DNA from: Ardenticatenaceae bacterium
Lineage (GTDB): Bacteria > Chloroflexota > Anaerolineae > Promineifilales > Promineifilaceae
DNA: 60,432 bases
Direction: 5' to 3'
Assembly (NCBI GenBank): GCA_011525915.1
Contig: WYBM01000091.1
Location: 1-60,432, forward strand
Under the pieces are notes generated by a model. The model searched no databases. It was not told the DNA's origin and was given only the letters and a program-made list of their open reading frames with translations. Both the position numbers and the translations under genes were made by a program. Below, one piece after another: positions 34,564 to 42,149 of this stretch; position 1 is the stretch's first letter; each line of letters starts with the position of its first letter.

Positions 34564-36207
34564 TTACCGTTCTACCACGCTCATTTCTTCTTCGCGTGCT
34601 GCCAGCATCTTGTTCAAAGCGCTCAGATAGGCACGGGCCGAAGCCACCACAATATCCGTGCTGGCCCCATGCCCACTGAAGGAGCGTACAAACGCCTGGT
34701 TCGTTTGTGGATTGAGGCCATACTCCTGCTCACCATTTTCCGGCTGAATGCGAATCATCGCTTCCGCCTGGGCGTCCAGCCCTTCGGTCACGGCGTTGAT
34801 GGTGAACTCCATCAGCCGGTTACGCACACCGATAATGCGGTTAATGGCCTGGTAACAGGCGTCCACCGGCCCCGTGCCCAACGCCGCATCACGGTATTCT
34901 TCACCGTCTGGCCCGCACAGGCTCACTGACGCCGTGGGGATGCTGTGGTCGCCACATGAGATTTGAATGTGGTTTAGCTTCCAGATTTCCGGCGGCTGGT
35001 ACACCTCGTCGGCAATAATGGCTTCGATATCGGCATCGGTGACCACCTTCTTTTTGTCGGCCAGCCGCTTAAACCGTTTGAAGGCCGCATCTAGCTCCTC
35101 GCTGTCCAGGTCACTGTAACCCAGCTCCTCGATGCGCGTGCGAAAGGCGTGGCGGCCGCTGTGTTTACCCAGCACCAGCTTGGACGCATGCAAGCCCACC
35201 GTTTCTGGCCGCATGATTTCATACGTTTGGTGGTGTTTTAACATGCCATCCTGGTGAATGCCGGCCTCGTGGGCAAAGGCATTGGCCCCCACAATGGCCT
35301 TGTTTGGCTGCACCACCATGCCGGTATAGGCGCTGACCATACGGCTGGTCTTGGTGATTTGGGTGGTGTCAATGTTTGTTTGCACGGTGAAATTCTGTGG
35401 TCGAGTGTGAATAGCCATGACCACTTCTTCCAGCGAGGTATTGCCGGCGCGTTCGCCGATGCCGTTGATGGTCACTTCCACCTGGCGGGCACCATTTTGC
35501 ACACCGGCCAGTGTGTTGGCCGTGGCCAACCCCAGGTCATTATGGCAGTGTACGGACCATATCACGTTGTCGGCGCCAGGTGTATGGGTTCGCAGGTACT
35601 TGATCAGCCAGCCAAACTCTTCGGGGGTGGTGTAGCCTACGGTATCAGGGATGTTGAGGGTTGTGGCCCCAGCTTTGATCGCCTGGCCCAACACCTGCAC
35701 CAGAAAATCGGGGTCAGAGCGTCCGGCATCTTCTGGGGAGAACTCCACATCGTCACATAAGCTGCGGGCATAGGATACGGCCGTGATCACCTGCTCTACA
35801 CACTCCTCCCGGTCCATCTTAAGCTTGTGTTTCAGATGGATGTCACTGGTGGCCAGAAAGGTATGGATGCGATGGCGCGGTGCCCCTTTGACGGCGTCAT
35901 AGGCCCGCTGGATATCTTCCTTATTGGCTCGGGCCAGCCCGGCGATGGCCATTGGCTGGCCGGATTGACGGCCGTCGGTAAGCGGCCCCACTTCTTCAGC
36001 GATCCGGCGCACGGCGTCAAAGTCGCCCGGCGAGGCGATGGGAAACCCGGCTTCGCAGATGTCCACCCCCAGGCGCGAGAGCTGCCGGGCGATCTCCAGC
36101 TTCTCTTCTACATTTAATGTCGCCCCCGGTGACTGTTCGCCATCGCGCAGCGTTGTGTCAAAAATCACTAGCGTATCTTGAATCTTGACGCCATCTTCGT
36201 CCATCAT
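34564..36207 (-). CDS. leuA: 2-isopropylmalate synthase
   Basis: 547 aa, long LeuA type with a C-terminal allosteric domain (about residues 410-545) that binds leucine in characterised members. FDTTLRDGEQSPGATL, EAGFPIASPGDF, FSPEDAGRSD, VHCHNDLGLATAN (metal His pair), NGIGERAGN and GIHQDGMLKHHQTYEIM (LeuA-specific) are present. Condenses 2-ketoisovalerate with acetyl-CoA. GGAG lies five bases before the first ATG. Follows ilvC after a 60-bp ACTGA repeat. Confidence 0.96.
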   Translation of the reverse strand: MMDEDGVKIQDTLVIFDTTLRDGEQSPGATLNVEEKLEIARQLSRLGVDICEAGFPIASPGDFDAVRRIAEEVGPLTDGRQSGQPMAIAGLARANKEDIQRAYDAVKGAPRHRIHTFLATSDIHLKHKLKMDREECVEQVITAVSYARSLCDDVEFSPEDAGRSDPDFLVQVLGQAIKAGATTLNIPDTVGYTTPEEFGWLIKYLRTHTPGADNVIWSVHCHNDLGLATANTLAGVQNGARQVEVTINGIGERAGNTSLEEVVMAIHTRPQNFTVQTNIDTTQITKTSRMVSAYTGMVVQPNKAIVGANAFAHEAGIHQDGMLKHHQTYEIMRPETVGLHASKLVLGKHSGRHAFRTRIEELGYSDLDSEELDAAFKRFKRLADKKKVVTDADIEAIIADEVYQPPEIWKLNHIQISCGDHSIPTASVSLCGPDGEEYRDAALGTGPVDACYQAINRIIGVRNRLMEFTINAVTEGLDAQAEAMIRIQPENGEQEYGLNPQTNQAFVRSFSGHGASTDIVVASARAYLSALNKMLAAREEEMSVVER

Positions 36208-36217
36208 TCACACTCCA

Positions 36218-36272
36218 TTAACAGTCAGTGGTTATCAGTCAACCGCTGAGCGCTGACTGTTTACTGATTACT
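36218..36272. repeat. ACTGA/TCAGT-type repeat between ilvC and leuA
   Basis: AACAGTCAGTGGTTATCAGT and TGACTGTTTACTGATTACTC; overlaps the last codons of ilvC. Confidence 0.55.
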
Positions 36273-37272
36273 CAATGTCTACCGGATGCAGCCAGGGCAT
36301 CATCTTTCGTAGTTCCTTGCCCACCTGTTCAATCTGGCTGCTGCGGGCTTCAGTGCGGCGCTTTTCAAACCAGGGACGGCCGTGGGCATTCTCATCAATC
36401 CACCCCTCGGCGTAAGCACCCGTCTGGATGTCTGTGAGAATTTGTTTCATCGCCTGGCGTGTCTCATCGGTGATGATGCGCGGCCCGCCGGTGTAGTCGC
36501 CATGTTCGGCCGTATCGCTGACGCTGTAACGCATATAGCTCAATCCGCCGCGGTAAAACAAGTCTACAATTAATTTTAGTTCATGCAGGCATTCAAAATA
36601 GGCGATCTCCGGCTGGTAACCGGCTTCCACCAATGTGTTAAAGCCTGCTTCTACCAGCGCGGCCACACCGCCGCACAATACCACCTGTTCACCAAACAGG
36701 TCTGTTTCTGTCTCCTCAGCAAACGTTGTCTCAATCACCCCGGCACGGGTACAGCCCAGCCCCCGGGCATAAGCCAGAGCGAACGGCTTCGCCTGGCCTG
36801 AATGATCCTGATGCACAGCCAACAATGCCGGTGTGCCTACCCCTTCCACATAGACTTCGCGCACGCGGTGGCCCGGCGCCTTGGGGGCGATCATGCTCAC
36901 GTCTACGTTGGTTGGCGGCACAATTTGCCCAAAACGAATGTTAAAGCCGTGCCCAAACATGAGCGTCTTGCCGGCACTCAGGTGAGGTTCAATGGACTCC
37001 TTGTAGACGGCCGCTTGGGTCGTATCTGGCAACAACACCATGATCACATCTGCTTCGGCACAGGCGTCAGCGACGTTTTTTACCGGCAGGCCATCCGCTT
37101 CGGCCTTGGCCCATGACTTGCTGCCCGGGTACAGCCCCACGCGCACATCGGCGCCGGAATCACGCAAGTTTAAGGCGTGAGCGTGACCCTGACTGCCATA
37201 ACCAAGTACTGCAATCTTTTTGCCCGTAAGTAAGCCCAGGTCTGCATCGTTGTCGTAATAAATGTTTGCCAC
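36268..37272 (-). CDS. ilvC: Ketol-acid reductoisomerase (class I)
   Basis: 334 aa from a GTG start at 37272, chosen because AAGGAG lies nine bases upstream and because the product then begins (M)ANIYYDNDADL as in other IlvC proteins. Rossmann motif VLGYGSQGHAHALNLRDSG, then APKAPGHRVREVY, and the metal-binding region ETETDLFGEQVVLCGG with the ECLHELKLIVDL segment. NADPH-dependent, short class I enzyme acting on acetolactate and acetohydroxybutyrate. Third gene of ilvB-ilvN-ilvC. Confidence 0.96.
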   Translation of the reverse strand: MANIYYDNDADLGLLTGKKIAVLGYGSQGHAHALNLRDSGADVRVGLYPGSKSWAKAEADGLPVKNVADACAEADVIMVLLPDTTQAAVYKESIEPHLSAGKTLMFGHGFNIRFGQIVPPTNVDVSMIAPKAPGHRVREVYVEGVGTPALLAVHQDHSGQAKPFALAYARGLGCTRAGVIETTFAEETETDLFGEQVVLCGGVAALVEAGFNTLVEAGYQPEIAYFECLHELKLIVDLFYRGGLSYMRYSVSDTAEHGDYTGGPRIITDETRQAMKQILTDIQTGAYAEGWIDENAHGRPWFEKRRTEARSSQIEQVGKELRKMMPWLHPVDIE

Positions 37273-37349
37273 TAGTTCATTCTCCTTCTTGATTTTTATG
37301 GTATTCCGTGACCTGTTCTGAACACTCAATACAGGCCGGCTGAATACGG

Positions 37350-37904
37350 TTAATGATGTCCGTTAGCATGGGCGGGTACGGCCGTGTCTGTTTCTATGCC
37401 TGTCTGCGAGGTTGAGCCCCGCACCATGGCCACCCGGCCAGTACGCACCATCTCCATAATGCCGAAGTTGCTCAACAGCTCAATTAATGAGTTCACCTGA
37501 TTTTCTTTACCCACAATCTGGATGATCAGCGAATCCAGGGTCACATCCACAATCTGGGCGCGGAAAATATCTACCAGCTGCATTACCTCGGCCCGGTCCT
37601 CGCTGGCCGCCTGCACCTTAATCAGCGCCAATTCCCGCATGACAGGGTCGTTATAGGTTACATCCTCAATACGGGTGATGTTGATCAGCTTATACAACTG
37701 CGTTTTCACCTGGCGCATGTCCCGATCGGTGCCCCTGGCCACAAAGGTCATACGGCTGATACCTGGCGTTTCGCTGTGCCCCACGGCCAGGCTTTCAATA
37801 TTAAAGTTGCGCCGGCCAAATAACCCGGCCACTCGGTTTAAGACACCTGGTTTGTCTTCCATCCAGGCGATGATTGTGTGTCGTTTTGTTCCGTTTTCTG
37901 GCAT
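37350..37904 (-). CDS. ilvN: Acetolactate synthase regulatory (small) subunit
   Basis: 184 aa. N-terminal ACT domain (HTIIAWMEDKPGVLNRVAGLFGRRNFNIESLAVG), which binds valine in characterised enzymes, and a C-terminal ALS_ss_C domain (RELALIKV to MVRTGRVAMVRG). AAGGA precedes the ATG. Regulates IlvB, encoded just upstream; the gap holds a 58-bp repeat with terminal inverted repeats. Confidence 0.95.
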   Translation of the reverse strand: MPENGTKRHTIIAWMEDKPGVLNRVAGLFGRRNFNIESLAVGHSETPGISRMTFVARGTDRDMRQVKTQLYKLINITRIEDVTYNDPVMRELALIKVQAASEDRAEVMQLVDIFRAQIVDVTLDSLIIQIVGKENQVNSLIELLSNFGIMEMVRTGRVAMVRGSTSQTGIETDTAVPAHANGHH

Positions 37905-37935
37905 TTCTTGGTTCCTTTATACCAATGACTGATAG

Positions 37936-37993
37936 TGTAGGGGCGACCATAAGGGTTGCCCTGAGCGGGGCAGGCACAAGACCTGCCTCTACA
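37936..37993. repeat. 58-bp element with TGTAG/CTACA terminal inverted repeats
   Basis: Begins TGTAGGGGCGACC and ends AGACCTGCCTCTACA, with a GC-rich centre around CCCTGAGCGGGGCAGG. Its right half recurs in the ybaK remnant at 27061-27095. MITE-like size and ends, but no target-site duplication is obvious. Confidence 0.6.
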
Positions 37994-38022
37994 AAAGGTC
38001 ATAAAACTTCCCTAACACTGCA

Positions 38023-39747
38023 TTACTCTTCTTCCCGTGTCATTGCCGGAGCTGGCCGCCGGATCATGTCAGCATTGCTCTTGCCGGGGGCCACCATCGG
38101 GTACACATTTGTGAACTCTTCCACTTGAAAGTCCAGCAGGTAGGGGCCATCGTGCGCCTGGGCCTCTTTGATGGCATCATACGCTTCTTCACGCTGGGTC
38201 ACTGAGCGGGCCCGAATGCCATACGCCTCGGCGATCTTCACAAAGTCTGGGTTAAACAAAGGCGTGCCGGAATGCCGCTTGTTATAGAACACATCCTGCC
38301 ACTGCCGCACCATGCCCAGGTAGCCATTGTTGATGATGGCAATTTTGATGGGTAGGCGTTCCTGAACGACTGTCGATAATTCCATCATAGTCATCTGGAA
38401 GCCACCGTCGCCGGCCACCACCCAAACTTCCTGGTCAGGGGTGCCCATTTGAGCGCCAATGGCTGCCGGCAGGGCATAGCCCATGGTGCCCAGGCCCCCT
38501 GAGGTGAGCAGGCTGCGGCGCTGGTTATGTTGGTAATATTGCGCTTCCCACATTTGGTGCTGGCCAACGTCAGTGACCACGGTAGCTGGACTGTTGCCAT
38601 CGCCGGTGGCATGCCACAATGAACGCATAACGTAAGGAGCTACCAGTTCGTCCACTTCTTGAGCCAGAATGTCACGATAACTTGTCTCGGATTTCCACTC
38701 AGCAATTTGTTCCAGCCAGGCCGGATGCTCATGAGGCTCCACCTGCGGCAGTATGGCTCGCAATGCCAGCAGCGCGTCACCCACCACCGGCGTGTCAATG
38801 GTGATGTTTTTGCCCATCTCTGCCGGGTCAATGTCTACATGGATGATTTTGGCCTTGGGCGCAAAGGTATCGAAGGCGCCTGTCAGCCGGTCATCCAGGC
38901 GGGCTCCCACTGCCAGCAGCACATCACACTCTTGCAGGGCATAGTTGCAGTACGCTTCGCCATGCATGCCGCCCCAGCTGATAGACAGCGGGTGGTTGGC
39001 CGGGAAAGTGCCGATCCCCAACAGGCTGGTAGCCACCGGAATATTGGCTTTTTCTGCCAGTTGACGTAGTTCTGCCTCGGCCCGGGCAATGGAGACACCC
39101 TGACCAGATACAATGACCGGACGTTGGGCTTCGTTCACAAGTTTGGCTGCGCGGGCCACGGCCGTGGAGTCAGGCGCATTCATATTGGGGTTATAACCGG
39201 GTAGATTGACCGATTGAGGATAAACAAACGGTATGGATTTTTGCTGCACGTCTTTGCATACGTCTACCAACACTGGGCCCGGTCGGCCGGTACGGGCAAT
39301 ATAAAACGCTTCTTTTAACGCATCAGGCAGATCACGAATATCGGTGATTAAGTAATTGTGTTTGGTGACAGGCAGGCTGACACCCTGCACATCCGCTTCC
39401 TGGAAGCCATCACGCCCCAACAGGGAAGTGGGAACCTGGCCGGTGATGGCCACAATAGGCGTCGAGTCCATATACGCCGTCGCCAGCCCAGTGATAAGGT
39501 TGGTGGCTCCAGGGCCGGAAGTGGCAATGCAAACGCCCACTTTGCCAGTTGCTCGGGCATAGCCATCGGCCATGTGTGCCGCCCCCTGCTCATGGGTAAC
39601 CAACACATGATGAATAGGATACTCATACTTTGCCAAATCATCATAGGTAGGCAGGATAGCCCCGCCGGGTAGGCCAAAGACCACTTCTACCCCTTCGGCC
39701 ATCAGGCTTTCCCAGATGATCTGCCCACCAGTCTTCATTTCGCTCAT
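38023..39747 (-). CDS. ilvB: Acetolactate synthase catalytic (large) subunit
   Basis: 574 aa ThDP enzyme. Catalytic Glu in LVTHEQGAAHMADGYARATG, FAD/central domain around GLPGGAILPTYDDL and SISWGGMHGEAY, and the ThDP-binding VVAGDGGFQMTMMELSTV...IINN. Condenses pyruvate to acetolactate or with 2-ketobutyrate for isoleucine. Start supported by AAGGAG. It is the first structural gene behind a 400-base leader with a leader peptide and two terminators, so is likely controlled by transcription attenuation. Confidence 0.96.
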   Translation of the reverse strand: MSEMKTGGQIIWESLMAEGVEVVFGLPGGAILPTYDDLAKYEYPIHHVLVTHEQGAAHMADGYARATGKVGVCIATSGPGATNLITGLATAYMDSTPIVAITGQVPTSLLGRDGFQEADVQGVSLPVTKHNYLITDIRDLPDALKEAFYIARTGRPGPVLVDVCKDVQQKSIPFVYPQSVNLPGYNPNMNAPDSTAVARAAKLVNEAQRPVIVSGQGVSIARAEAELRQLAEKANIPVATSLLGIGTFPANHPLSISWGGMHGEAYCNYALQECDVLLAVGARLDDRLTGAFDTFAPKAKIIHVDIDPAEMGKNITIDTPVVGDALLALRAILPQVEPHEHPAWLEQIAEWKSETSYRDILAQEVDELVAPYVMRSLWHATGDGNSPATVVTDVGQHQMWEAQYYQHNQRRSLLTSGGLGTMGYALPAAIGAQMGTPDQEVWVVAGDGGFQMTMMELSTVVQERLPIKIAIINNGYLGMVRQWQDVFYNKRHSGTPLFNPDFVKIAEAYGIRARSVTQREEAYDAIKEAQAHDGPYLLDFQVEEFTNVYPMVAPGKSNADMIRRPAPAMTREEE

Positions 39748-39829
39748 AAGTTTGCTCCTTCTTTAAGGGAGATGAGAGGCTTAAGATGGGTTCCAATCTC
39801 CGCGTTCTGATCTCCATGATCTGATCTGC

Positions 39830-39874
39830 AAAATAAAAGAGGCAGAAAACAGTTTAGATCAGTTTTCTGCCTCT
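39830..39874 (-). terminator. Second leader terminator (T2), directly before ilvB
   Basis: 13-bp perfect stem (AGAGGCAGAAAAC / GTTTTCTGCCTCT) with an 11-nt loop, followed on the minus strand by TTTATTTT. It ends 83 bases before the ilvB ATG and has no gene upstream that it could simply close, so it is a leader terminator. Confidence 0.85.
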
Positions 39875-39916
39875 GGCATGACGGCGTGTCGTTGTGGGTT
39901 GGGGCCGGGGAAGGAG

Positions 39917-39969
39917 CCGGCAGCAGGTAACGGCCACTTGTACGTGTGTTGCTTACCATCTGCTGCCGG
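39917..39969 (-). promoter_or_regulatory. Long leader hairpin between T1 and T2
   Basis: CCGGCAGCA pairs with TGCTGCCGG (9 bp), then a 3-nt bulge and GGTAA with TTACC, closing a 22-nt loop. It sits between the two terminators of the ilvB leader and could be a second sensor or an RNA-stability element. No T-box consensus is found in it. Confidence 0.5.
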
Positions 39970-40012
39970 TTATTTATCACTTGCATACCCATTAACCTGT
40001 TACCCTGAGAAC

Positions 40013-40039
40013 AAAAAAGCCGCCCTGTTGGGGGCGGCT
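40013..40039 (-). terminator. Attenuator terminator T1 of the ilv leader
   Basis: 8-bp GC-rich stem (AGCCGCCC / GGGCGGCT), 6-nt loop CCAACA and TTTTTT on the minus strand, starting 30 bases after the leader-peptide stop codon. Its first arm and loop are also part of the alternative antiterminator. Confidence 0.88.
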
Positions 40040-40086
40040 CTTGGTGCATTTTGTCTTGTGACTTTGCCTCAGCCTCTACCCAACAG
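40025..40086 (-). promoter_or_regulatory. Antiterminator of the ilv attenuator
   Basis: The end of the leader-peptide frame (40086-40079, CTGTTGGG on the minus strand) is exactly complementary to CCCAACAG in the T1 loop/arm (40032-40025). GGCT (40074-40071) pairs with AGCC (40039-40036). Forming this pairing destroys T1. An upstream AGCAA/TTGCT fold-back (S21-L26 codons) could act as the 1:2 hairpin. Confidence 0.7.
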
Positions 40087-40161
40087 CAATGGCTCCTTGC
40101 TAATAAGGAGGACAATAATAAGGACGAGGCTAAAGGCAACCTGCTTGCCGAAAAAATTCAT
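40069..40161 (-). CDS. ilv operon leader peptide (30 aa, Leu/Ile/Val-rich)
   Basis: Too short for a usual gene call. Reads MNFFGKQVAFS, then residues 12-20 LVLIIVLLI, then SKEP and LLLGRG, stop. Nine consecutive codons are Leu, Val or Ile: the regulatory amino acids of the downstream ilvBNC-leu genes. Ribosome stalling in this run would leave codons 26-30 (antiterminator strand) free, so T1 cannot form; translation to the stop would cover them and allow T1. The ATG has no strong Shine-Dalgarno but lies six bases after a TAAAAT box, consistent with leaderless initiation. Known family logic: IlvL/IvbL leaders of enterics and ilvB leaders of Actinobacteria. Confidence 0.8.
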   Translation of the reverse strand: MNFFGKQVAFSLVLIIVLLISKEPLLLGRG

Positions 40162-40167
40162 ATGCTT

Positions 40168-40195
40168 ATTTTACTCTTTCTACAAACCGTATCAC
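40168..40195 (-). promoter_or_regulatory. Candidate promoter of the ilv leader
   Basis: On the minus strand GTGATA (40195-40190), 16-bp spacer, TAAAAT (40173-40168), six bases, ATG of the leader peptide. -35 is 4/6, -10 is 5/6. Confidence 0.45.
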
Positions 40196-40334
40196 TTCTC
40201 TATGTAAGTGTATCTAGTGTACCTATGATCGGGCTACATGCAAATTCACAAAAGAAGCTGGTTGTTTCTTGTGCGAACTATACAATCCAGGGGATTTCTG
40301 AGTAACAGCCAGGTCGGCTTCCGCTGCCAGACGC

Positions 40335-40366
40335 CAAAGGGGGCGATGTCACCATCGCCCCCTTTG
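40335..40366. repeat. Intergenic stem-loop (CAAAGGGGGCGATG arms)
   Basis: 14-bp perfect stem CAAAGGGGGCGATG / CATCGCCCCCTTTG with TCAC loop, no T-run. Lies between the PucR-like gene stop and the ilv promoter and may separate the two units. The rest of 40196-40502 shows no gene; GAGAGCGCTCTC at 40465-40476 is a 12-bp palindrome. Confidence 0.65.
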
Positions 40367-40502
40367 ATTCCCACTATTTCCCACTGAACCGCGCATTTCA
40401 GCACAAGTCCCTGAGAGTATATAAAATAGCGGGTAAATTCTCTATGGTCAGGTTGACAGAAATGAGAGCGCTCTCATTTGGTGAAAGTGTACAGGGACCA
40501 GG

Positions 40503-42149
40503 TTATTTGTCTGACCGTAATTGCCACAGTTTTAACGCCAGGTGCAACCCCAGGCGCATATTGGCCTGGTTCAGGTCATGGTTTGTCAGGTCTTGAATGC
40601 GTTCCAGCCGGTAGAGCAAGGTGTTCCGATGCACAAAGAGTGATTCGGCCGTCTGGCTGATGTTGCCATGATGGTTAAAATAGGCGTCTATGGTTTGCAC
40701 CAGGGTGCTGTTGTGGCGGGCATCATAGTCAATCAGGGGACCGATGACTTGTTTGGTAAAGACACGCACGGTCGGTATATCCTCTAACTGTCCCAGCAAC
40801 CGGTAGACGCCCAGGCTGCCAAATTCCACCACTTCGCCCTGGATTTGCAGCCGCTCACTCAGGTGCATGGCTTGCAGCGCTTCGTTGTAAATACGTGGCC
40901 AGTCTGCCAGGCTGGTGGCCGGGCCGCTCATGCCGGCCACCAACCCATCTTTGGGGAATTCGGTTTTAACTTGTTCCAAGATACGTCTGCCGAGCGCCTG
41001 GGCAGATTCCATGTCATCTTCAGCGCGCAGTTCTTGAAAGATGCAAATGTGTGTGCCCCCATAAACGTGGACGAGGGCAGCACGGCCGTGGGAGGACAGA
41101 GCCCAATTGACAGATGTTTCCAGCCGCCGTAGGGATAGGGCCGTCTTTTTAACCCAGGCAAAGGTCAGGGCGGCGTGTGGTGTGCTGGTATCATGGTCCA
41201 GGCGGCTGGAAAGCCGTTCGATCTCGCGCACAGGTAGGGTGCCGGCCAGCAGCCCCTCTAAAAAATCGCCCCGCAGCGCCTTTTTGGCCTCACTGACAGC
41301 TTTGGCCTTGGCCATTTCCAGGGCAAAAGCGGCCGCACCATGTTCTACCGCCTGCTCGTCTAACAAATCCAGCTCATCGGCCAGGCCCACCACCGATAGA
41401 TACCCACGTGCCCTGTCACCGGAGATAATAGGGCTGACCAGCCGGCCGATGTTTTCAATGGGCAAAATTTGTTGCCAGTGACTCTGATGAGCGCGCGCCG
41501 CAGCTTTGCGGTTACGCAGTACCGGGGGCAGCTCTTCCCGCTGGGTCAGCGCTTCGACGATTCTTTCGACGTCGAGTGTGTTGTTACCGGGCACGCTTAA
41601 GGCTCTGATTTCTAGCCGTTTGTCTTGCACAATGACAATTTTGCCCGTTAACTTGGAAATAACGTCTGTCATGGCCGGAATACCTTGTTCTTCGCGGGAC
41701 ATTTCAGACAGCGTACGGTACAGTTGCAAACCGCGTTCGGTGGTGGCCGACTGCCGGTCTACCAGTAAGGCGGCTATCGCCCGGTTTGCTTCACGCACAG
41801 ACGTTTCTGGCGGCGCCACCAGCAGCGGCAGGTCCAGACGGGTGGCTTCTGATATGGTTGGCTCAGAGACGGGTTTAAAAAGCAAGACACCGGCGACGGA
41901 TAACCCGGCCAATATTTCCAGCTTTTGCATGAGAGCTTTATCAGATGTACGTTCATGCAAAGCTATTGGCAAGATGACCAGGTCCCCTTCTTGGGCCTGC
42001 AAGGGTAGGTTTTCCCAAGAGGTGAGAACAACAACCCATTGTACTTCGCGGCGGGCAGGGTCTTTGCCTGCGACCACGGCCGTTTGCAGCGGCAGCGCCA
42101 GGCGCAAAACGTCGCTGATATTTACAAATGGAGCAGAATGATTACTCAT
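40503..42149 (-). CDS. PucR/CdaR-family transcription regulator
   Basis: 548 aa. An N-terminal PucR ligand-sensing domain (about residues 8-130: ISDVLRLALPLQTAVVAG, GDLVILPI, AGVLLF) precedes a GAF-like middle, and a C-terminal PucR HTH_30 domain (DAYFNHHGNISQTAESLFVHRNTLLYRLERI). Such proteins regulate purine, amino-acid or sugar-acid catabolism; the ligand here is unknown. Its ATG overlaps the stop of the upstream histidine kinase (ATGA), so the two are made together. It lies next to, and transcribed towards, the ilv leader, but no evidence ties it to ilv control. Confidence 0.85.
   Translation of the reverse strand: MSNHSAPFVNISDVLRLALPLQTAVVAGKDPARREVQWVVVLTSWENLPLQAQEGDLVILPIALHERTSDKALMQKLEILAGLSVAGVLLFKPVSEPTISEATRLDLPLLVAPPETSVREANRAIAALLVDRQSATTERGLQLYRTLSEMSREEQGIPAMTDVISKLTGKIVIVQDKRLEIRALSVPGNNTLDVERIVEALTQREELPPVLRNRKAAARAHQSHWQQILPIENIGRLVSPIISGDRARGYLSVVGLADELDLLDEQAVEHGAAAFALEMAKAKAVSEAKKALRGDFLEGLLAGTLPVREIERLSSRLDHDTSTPHAALTFAWVKKTALSLRRLETSVNWALSSHGRAALVHVYGGTHICIFQELRAEDDMESAQALGRRILEQVKTEFPKDGLVAGMSGPATSLADWPRIYNEALQAMHLSERLQIQGEVVEFGSLGVYRLLGQLEDIPTVRVFTKQVIGPLIDYDARHNSTLVQTIDAYFNHHGNISQTAESLFVHRNTLLYRLERIQDLTNHDLNQANMRLGLHLALKLWQLRSDK

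Noticed and set aside
39744..40139. 131-aa minus frame across the ilvB leader
   Set aside because: Starts at a TTG out of frame with the Leu/Ile/Val leader peptide and runs through both terminators; no resemblance to any family I know. Retained only as a possible translational link to ilvB in the findings.
39748..40161. T-box riboswitch upstream of ilvB
   Set aside because: No T-box (TGGNACCGCG-like) antiterminator sequence or stem I features; the leader peptide explains the structure better.
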